64,000 nt of DNA, taken from assembly GCA_013398275.1 (NCBI GenBank), contig VZSE01002797.1, positions 1 through 64,000 on the forward strand, read 5' to 3'. The stretch comes from Promerops cafer. Taxonomy: Eukaryota; Chordata; Aves; Passeriformes; Nectariniidae. Below the pieces are notes generated by a model. That model saw only the letters and a program-made list of their open reading frames with translations, was not told the origin of the DNA and did no database searches. Positions within the stretch are counted from its first letter, which is position 1, and every line of letters starts with the position of its first letter. The position numbers were made by a program, and so were the translations under genes. Below, piece by piece: positions 52,201 to 61,200 of this stretch.

Positions 52201-55200
52201 TCACCAGGGAACGTGGTTTTTTTCCTTTTATGTTCTCCTTTTCCTGCTAAGCCCAGAATAGAACCAACAGCAACAAAGGAGCCTATAGGTTTGGTGATGA
52301 TTCCTTGGCTGTTCCCACTGCTGAATGAAAATTCACATGAAGAGTGGAAGGGCTGAAGTATCTCTGCATGCCAGGAAGGCTGCTGGTTTGGGCCTGACTC
52401 TGGTCCAACACTGAAAAGCAGGGATCTTCCACAGGAAGATTTGTAAGACAATTGAACTCACTCTGAAAGGTCTTCTCTGTTTGGCTTTTACAGCTTCCTA
52501 CATGGTACCAGGCCTCTTGTGAGTGATGATGCACAAAGCAACACACGTGCTCCTTCCATTACCTGAAATCACACACGTCACTCCCTCTTGAAATACATAG
52601 TTCAATAAATCAAGCCAATCAATGTTATAATTTAACTGCAGCACAGCTCATTCTGACACTTAAGAGAACTACTCTGAAGTCCTCCAGCACAAAGGGCTTG
52701 GATGACTACCCAGAAAGCATAAAAACCCAGCAGGCTCACTGAGATGAACTCATGGAAGAATGGCAAAGGAAGAAAAGAAAAAAAAAGGAAAGATCAGCTT
52801 CAGAACTGCATGGTGTTTTGGGCCTTTCAAGTATCACTTCCTCTGTGGAGAGGAAGTGAGAGGAGCCGGAGGTTCTCAGATACAAACAGCTTCCCCTCCA
52901 TGACAATGAGAGAAAAGGATGGGTGTTTCTAAAAAGAAAAAAAAAAAAGAAAAAAGAAAAAAAGAAAAAAGAAAAGCAGGCCAGCCCTGAACACGCTGCG
53001 ACCAAATTAGGAAACAAACTCCACTGAGAGCCTCCAGAATGGCCATCATCTGCAGCAGCCTTGTGTTAGCTCAGGAAGTCTGATGACTGTGTCATCTGCT
53101 AAGGTCTGTTTATGTGCAAACAGAAAGCAGAAGCAAAACACCTCCCCACACTCCCTGCACCAGGTTAGGCCATCTCGGGCTGTGGCCCAAGGAGTCATCA
53201 GTGCCCTGACTCGATGCTATTCCAAACCTCTGCTGCTGACTCACGCCCCTCCAAAGATAACTCTGCCCTAGAAGCACTAAGGTATAGCAAAATTAAGTGT
53301 ATGGGGTTTTTTAAATGCATTTTTAAAGTAGTTAGCTGTGGCAGATGAAGCTGAGGTTAGAGATCAGTGATTACTATGACAGGAATGTGAGGGGGAAGAA
53401 AGAGAAGGAAGATACAGCTTCTTGAGTAAGGTCAGAACAATGTTTTTAATTTGCCTTGGGAACAGCCGTTTTCCATCCCCTCCAACGTCCATTTCCACTG
53501 CAGCAGCAAAGTGACAACCCTGCTCCAACACTCTGCAAATACACTAGGCAGGGTTTTAACCTTAAACTGGTGTGGAAAGGACCTGTACCAAGCTCACAGC
53601 AGTCCCAGGAACACCTGGTGGCACTGCTATCCTGTTGTGGGGACAGACAAGTGACGGAGCCAAGTTGCTTCACTGTTTAAAAATCAAACAAATGAAGGAA
53701 TCTGAGCACTCTGGTCCATACAGACATTTAGGGTTTCTCCCTGATGTTAGGGTGACCATGTTAGATTACTCCCACTCTTGTCTGCATGAGATGGAAGAAA
53801 ATCCTCTTGTCCCTTTCATTTTCAAAGGGATTAAGGAGGAAAAGGCAAAGCTGCCTGCTCATCTCAGCCTGCAGCAGGTCTCAGCCTCAGCACAACTACA
53901 GCTTTCAGGGCCCTTCCAGCCTCAAAAATTTGGCTATGAGGCCACTCCACCAATTCTCCACATTCAAGGCAGCCAATGGTATTTCACAACCCACTCAGGG
54001 TGCTCTTATCCAATTCCTCATGGAACCCATCACAATTTCTCCAAAGACAGTCATCATAAACCAGAACTGACCACCACAGGTCTGCTGCTACTCTCAGTGT
54101 TCCCTCTGCCTAAAAAGTTGTAGGCTCACTGTGTCTAGGGACAAAAGGCTAAACAAGATGCTGAAGCTTAAATTTCCATCTCCACATGAAGCTGTACTCA
54201 GTTTATTACTTCTGAACCTCTCCCCAGCAAAGGACAAAGCTATGAATGGAAGGCAGCACTGCTACCTCACATGGACCTGACACAGAGGCACTCACTGGTC
54301 AGTGAACAGCCTTTTCAATTGGCTTTTCACTGACTGGATATTGCTGTACAAGGCAGAAAGCAAGCACAGGAGTAAGCTTTGTTGCTCAAAATGGCACTGC
54401 CTTACACAGTCCATTTTTAAAGGGACTAGTCTGAGTTCCTGCTTTCAGCAGCTTTTTTTTTTTCCCCTGCAAGAGACAGATACCCCATTTAATCTGACCT
54501 CTTTCCTCAGGTCCATTTCCAGGCTGGGCCTCACCCTCTTCTCCTCTGTCAGACTCATTTATCAAGTGAAGCATTTCCACATACCACTGCATAAATAGAC
54601 TTGACCTTGTTAAAGCAGCAACAGCACCTGAGCTCCCACTGATGGAGTCTCTCCACCCCACCAGAGCAATTAACCCAGCCTACTCCTATCCTCTTTTCAG
54701 GTGGGGCATTCTCAGAGCTTCTACAGCCCTTTCCTATGTGTCTCAAAGGGTGACAAACTGGCAAGCAGTGATTTGGGGCTGATTATTGTGCCTCCTTCTC
54801 TGGAAAAGGGCACTTAGGACCAGCTTACTGCTGGCACCACTCAATTCTTGCTCCTGCCCAGTCCAAGCACACAGCAAAAATCAAGGTGTAAGACAGAACC
54901 CTGGCACATGGCCTTCCCTTGTTCCCCCTGCAGTTTCCTCCCAGGATAAGTACCTTGCCCAACATAAATCTGGGTATGAGAAGATCTCCCGACTCTCAGC
55001 CCTCCCCAAGCAACTCTGACCCTCCCAGCCTCGGCAGGACAGCCCACATGGTTCACCGCACGTGCCAGTCCTCCACGGGACTGTACTTTTAAGGTTTGCT
55101 CTACCACGAGCTCTCTCCTGTTATCTGTCTCCCTTTAGAACCCGGCAATAAAACCTACTGAGGTGTTATCTGCTGCCTGCAATCACCTCAACCCCACCTT

Positions 55201-58200
55201 CGACCTTGGTCCCTCCCTCCGGCCCATCCCTCCGTGGAGACAGGGAAGGAGCCGCGCTCGGCAGCATCGCGCTCGCCCTGCCTGCGGCTCGGCACCGGCA
55301 CCGCTGCTGCGGCCGAGCCTCGATGTCCTTTTATGGAAGAAAAATGAAAATCGCCTGCCCAGCCGCGGAGAGCCTGAGCCGAGCTGACAGACGGAAACTC
55401 GCCATTTGTTGTGGTTTTGGCACCGAGGGCACCCAGCGAGTTCCCATGCGCGCTGCAAGTTTAAAAGGGGCGCAGCCGAGAGCTCCGGAGCAGTGGTGGC
55501 AGGGATGCAGTGCTCAGGAGGAAGATGGCAGAGCCATGGGAGACAGGTCTCCAGATCCAAGTGGACACAGGCATGAGTGCTCCATTCCCAAGCCCTATCC
55601 CTGGAAGTGTTCAAAGCCAGGCTGGATAGAGCCCTAAGCAACCTGGTCTAGTGGAAGGTGTCCCTGCCCATGGTGGGGGGGGTGTGTGAAAACGAATAGT
55701 CTTTAAGGGTCCTTTCAACCCAAACCATTCTGTAGTTCTATGAAGACATGTAACAAGGTCATCCACACCAAATTTCCTTCTCTTCCTTGTCCCAACAAAT
55801 TCTCTTAAGAGACACAGGAGGATGGGAATTTAAACACAGGAGTTGGGACTTGAGGTCATTGCCACCAAGCAGAAATTAGTGAGGGGTCTGCCACAGCAAA
55901 TGCCACCTTCGGCTCTGTTGTGTACTAAAGCTGTGGGGCTAAGCTCCAAGTAACAATCAAATACAAATAAACAGGCTCAAGGAAAAACATACGGATTATA
56001 GCAATGAGAATGTCTGAACAGAGAACGAGATGGGGCCACGGGACTTTCAAAATGTTTGGGCTGCTGTCAGGAAGCTGAATGAGACAGCAGACTTCAACAG
56101 CTGGGAAAACATGTTGCAAAACAAGGAGAATTAAGTAATTCTCCATATGTATATCCTACTCTGAGGCATTCTGGACAAGTTCAATTTCTCCAACCAAGAC
56201 AATCTTTTTTTCCATGTTGCACACAAATCCTGATACAGTTTAAGCTTAAACCCACATGACATCTGGAGTCGGGCAGGGCAGCTCTGGGCAGCATGGCCCA
56301 GCCTTTAGCACAGAAGTAATGGGCCCTGTGGTATGTGTTGGATGACATCCTTGGACAGCTGTGTCATCCTAAACACATCCCCTGCTGCTGGGTGCTGGAT
56401 TACACAAACACTTCCCCCTGCACTCTATAAAACACTCCTAACCGGATCATCGCCTTCTTACCCACCTCTGAACCACAAGCAGCTGCATGTGCCTTGCTGC
56501 ACCAGGTACAGAGATCACGGGTGTCACAGTATCCCCCTCACCTCCTTTTGCAACTTCAGGTCTTGTTGATCCAGCAATAATTTATTTCAGCAAGACCACT
56601 CCTCTCAGAGCCACGCACAGCGCGGCTCGCGCTCGTTACCAGTGCTGGTGGTGCCCTGCTAGGAGCGGCCGTGTTCAGGCACAGCTCAGTGCAAGTTTAA
56701 GCCTGTCTCACTTCCAGCAGAAAATGAAGGCTAAAAGCAGCTGGGTGCATCTGTTCCTAGCCAGCACCTCCAAATCAATCCCGAGACACAGAACAGCTTA
56801 AAAAGGTGTGCCCTAAAACACCAAGTCTCAGTGCTGCTAATTAAAACACGTGAGGATTGCTGGTGGCAAGAGAGTCCAAGCTGAAGATGAAAGGCAAAAG
56901 AGCAGAGATTTTATCCATCTGAGACAGACACATCAATGCTCAAGGCAATACCCAAACCCACTGTGGATGCACAGGAATGGCAGCTGCCCAGGCCAAGGGC
57001 AACACCATGCAGCCACATGGCATCACCTCTTACACCCAGCCAGCACTGACCCAAACAACTGGGTACCATAAAGCAATAAAAATTCCATGCTGTGAAAAGG
57101 AGTTTTAAGGAAAAGTCTTGGAAATGGAAGTCCCTGCAATGTGGCCTGGCTAGGAAATGAGTGCTGGGGGTTTCAAGCTCTCTGCTGCTCCGTGCATGCA
57201 TTATTTCCATGGCAACGGCAGCTTTCAGCTCCCCATCTCTTGCTGGCTGAAAGCCCTGCAGTGCTTTGTGCTGAGACTGCAAAGAAGGGAAACCATCTCC
57301 CTCTCCCACAACACGGCGCCAGGGATGGCAGCAGCAGCTGGGAACAAAAGCCTTGCCTTCAACATTGTGGGGTCTTGGGAGGAGGGAGGCTGAGCAGAGA
57401 GGATGGACTTCCTTTTCTGGTGGAAAACAGCACTTCCCCCACCATGCAGCAGTGCACACTCACCTCCCAGTGCTGCACAACTCAACGAGCAACATGTGCC
57501 TTTCCTTGTTTTACCACAGTTGCCAGTTTTGGGTTGCTCGAGTGCTGGGAGGAGAAATGTACATCCTTAGAGATGAGAAATTTGAGAGCTGCTTCCATGT
57601 AGGGATCCCTCCAAGATGGAGGCCGAACAAGCAGGCTGGAAAACCCTCCTGTCACCAGGACGCCTGGTTCCATGTGCAGTCAGCAGCCTATTACAGAGCA
57701 ACACCTCAACACTCAGCCAAATCTGAGTGAAAGCTGCCTCTGCCCCAGCACCAGCTCAGAGTGCACACACGCAGGATGCATCCGTAGGGTGGCTCAGCCA
57801 ACGTTTCTCCTTGGCTAACTAAGCTTTTCCTCCACCCTGCTATTTGTCATATTGAGACACAAGCCCTGGCCACCTAACCAGGAGCCAAACTCGGCACCAC
57901 ACAGCTGGAGCCACAGTGGCCCTGGCAGATGGTACCAGCTCATCTGCATGCTCCCCATGCAGCCAGGCACTCACACAAGGCAGGGCAGCTCTGCCCCTTG
58001 CTTAAGTTACAATTAGCCACATTTTGGCCCCTGCAAGGTGCAAATGACTGGAACTACAGGTGAGATGCACAGGCAGTGACCTGGCTATGTGCAGAGCTCT
58101 TACTGTTGAGCCCAGCATACAGACATACAGCCAAAGTGAAGGCTTCCAGCTGGTTCACATGGCTTGCTTTACAACGTATCCATAGCTAGCCCAAACATGA

Positions 58201-61200
58201 ATGAACCTCCCTGCAAGATTTAATGACCCCGAGGGTATCAACACAAACTCCCAAAGCCAGACAAAGGATTCAGGTGATGGAGCACAGGGATACAACAGGT
58301 CCACCATCTGGTCCTCCTCTCCCCACCCTCAAAGAGCCCTGAGATTTTGGGAGAGACGTATTTTGACCTTCCCCTTGCTTTAGGTTCAGCTGTGTGAGTG
58401 CAGTCCTTCCAACCAGAGAGGGACTCCTTCCAGGATCAGTCATCACCACCACCAAGTCTGCCAGAGGCACTGCTAGTAAAGCCAATGCATCCTCTCCAAC
58501 CTCTGTGGAGTTCCCTAGATTAGCCCTTTCCTCCCTTAGGGCAACCATTTCCTGCAAGCAAGAGCATTAAGTGAAATTCTTCATTCTGGAGAGAGAGGAG
58601 ATAGGAATATGAAGAACCACTGCAGCTGGTACTGCGAGACACCACATCCTGCTATCCAAATTCCTCACCCTCGACTTCAAATCCTAAAGTCGTTAAAGAC
58701 TTCTAAGAAGAGCACAAAGCTACTCAGCAGATTTTCAGCTAATGAATCAACACAAGCTGTCCAGGAAACCAGAAATCCAGCCCACTGGAATGCAGTAACC
58801 CCAGGTGGGGGGGAACAGGCAGTACACTAGGAAGGAAATGAAACAGCAAAGCAGTAGGAAAGGAACATTTCAGCACTGATCCCTCTTACCACGGTTACTC
58901 TGCTGCATTACACATTCTAGGGAAAAAGCAACTTCAATTCATTTTGCCCATTGAAGGGTTCATGTTTTTCAAGCCCAAATTCTGTTCTGTAGTGCTGACA
59001 TATGTACATTTTGAAAACAACTCGGCTTTTGCAAAAACAGTTAGAAAAAATTGAGATTTAAACGTGAATCAACATTGCCACCTAGTGCCTAGCAAATCTC
59101 CTTGCCCCAACACTGAGACATTCCCTTCCCCATTGTGAAGGGTAGATGTTAAAACCTATCTGGAGATCAGGATCTAAAATGGAATTGTGAATATTTCATA
59201 AACAGCTTTCTCCCCCGAACTAAGTTCAATTTTTCACACCAGACTGCAGAGTTCAGTGCTGGCAACTTCAACTTCTCCAGACAACAGAATTTAACCTTCT
59301 GTTAGCTTCTCAATACAGGCAAAAGGTGATACCACATCAATGAGAGAACCCAAAGCTCTGGCAGCTACAAGGGTAAGGTTAATGCCCTCAGGAGGAATTT
59401 CAGTGATTAGCAGGAATCTCAGATCTCGTGAGAATTCACTGTGTGGCTACAGCAATGCAAGAGGCCTTGCAGCTTCATGCCAAGCACTGATCCTGCCCTG
59501 CCTTGCTGGGACCAGATGTAAGCAGGGTCCTGCATCTGTTCATGAGACTGGGAAACACTTCTGTGCTTCTGTTTTTCCCCAGAACTGATGGTGCAGAAGC
59601 AGCAAGTTTTCCCCATTCCATCCCCCCACTTGGCCTGATGATTGTCCTGTTATGGCCATTAGCAACTGGGGAGAGCACAAAGATCTGCCTCAAATGGCTG
59701 ACATTTCAGCCAGCTCTTCCAACAAGTTTTTTTGTCACTTCCAACTGAATCTGTATTCCAGCTATCCCATAAAAGTAAAATGCAGATACCAATTCCCTCA
59801 AACACAGCATGTAAGGCTGTTCCAGCTCATTCTCCAGAAGTTTTATTAGATACAAGATTAGAATTTGGTTTTGACTTACAAACACCCAGTTCCATGTTCA
59901 ACCAGAACATTTCTATATATGCAAGACAGCAACCTCTGGTACCCTTAGGCTTTTTTAGCCAACATCTTCCAAGAAAAGACAGGACTCCTCCTCTCTTTTA
60001 TCAACACTGCCCTGAAATTCACCTGTCCAGGCACCCAATTTTACAGAAGATCAATAGGATCCAGCAAACACCTTGACTGCTGCTCTATGCAGTCCCATGA
60101 GATACTGCTACTAGCAAGGGTGAGTTGTCCTACCAGCTCTGCTGCCCAACACTCCAGAAGAGAACAAATGTGAAGTAACCCCCAATTACCTTTCTGCAGC
60201 GGGGATTGGGGCAGCTGAACCGCTTCACATCGCTGTCCAGTAGAGCTGGGAAGTTACAGAAGGGACACCTGTAGCCCAAAACAAGATGCCATTAATGCAG
60301 AGTGCCAAACATAGCTCTGCTGAAAGCTGATTTAGTCAAATAGCTGCCTGGAAGTTGCTAAGGCTGCCAACCCAATGCCTGTTGCCAGGATGTGCTGACT
60401 ACTGCCTTTTTGCTCATATTTCTTCAATCACTTCCCCGTTTGCAATCAAAATATTATATGCTCAGCACTGCTTTTGACCATGTAATTCAGTGGATCAGCA
60501 CAGAGCTGGCAAGCAAGTCTTGGGGGAGACAAGTCTATTGAATTTTAATCTGCTCCTAGTCAAAGGCAGAATAAAAACAGACCTGTGAAGGCAGAAGTCT
60601 GAATTTATAATCCAGCTCTTTAAAAGCTACCTATCTCAGAGTCAGCACAAACACAGAGTTCCAGGGAACAACTTCCCACAGCAGGAAGTGCAGCATTCTC
60701 TGTGGGACACTCACCTGACGAGCTCATCTGCACAGGCAGCAGCCACCTCCTCCTCGGCCTTCCGCTCGTAGTATTTGCAGAGGATGTTCTCTGGAAGCAC
60801 TTTCTCCAGCTCACTGGTGGGGAAGGAACACGTGCAACTGCCTTCCATGCAGCTGAGCTCTGACTGGGGTTGGAAAGAGTGCTCAGGTTCAGTATGACAT
60901 TAGCAAAAAGCAGCTCAGGGTCCAGAACATTTCCAAGCGAATCAGTGCAGAGCCTTGCCCAGACAGAGTAAGAGCTAAAGTCAGCAGATCTCAGAATGAC
61001 TTGGGTTTTGGGACTTTAAAAATCATCCAGTTCTAAACCCCTGCCATGTGCAGGGACAGCTTCCACTAGCCCAGCTTGCTCCAAGTCCTGTCCAACTCAG
61101 CCTTCAACACTTCCAGAGACGGGGCATCTGCAACTTCTCTGGGTAACCTGTGCCAGTGCTCCATAACAAAATTTTTTTTTCCCCAGTATCTCATCTAAAT

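Larger units (their letters stand above)
27223..60189 (-). other. RNF216: RNF216 33-kb intron within the IBR domain
   Basis: Bounded on the - strand by aaag|gtaatt and cctccacag|GAAAC. The flanking residues PNPRCRK and ETCRKCQ join as in human RNF216, so no coding exon is missing inside. It holds only four recognisable features of size: CR1 fragments at 32,124, 45,538 and 55,585, and a CpG islet at 55,200. The rest is unique sequence with small microsatellites and a few motif clusters. Reading frames up to about 220 codons exist but none resembles a known protein, so no nested gene is supported. Confidence 0.88.

Noticed and set aside
16749..60189. Search for tRNA, snoRNA or microRNA hairpins and endogenous retroviral sequence in RNF216 introns
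   Set aside because: No tRNA B-box context, C/D or H/ACA box pair, LTR ends or polymerase-like translation was recognised by eye; a covariance-model and RepeatMasker search would be needed to exclude diverged copies.
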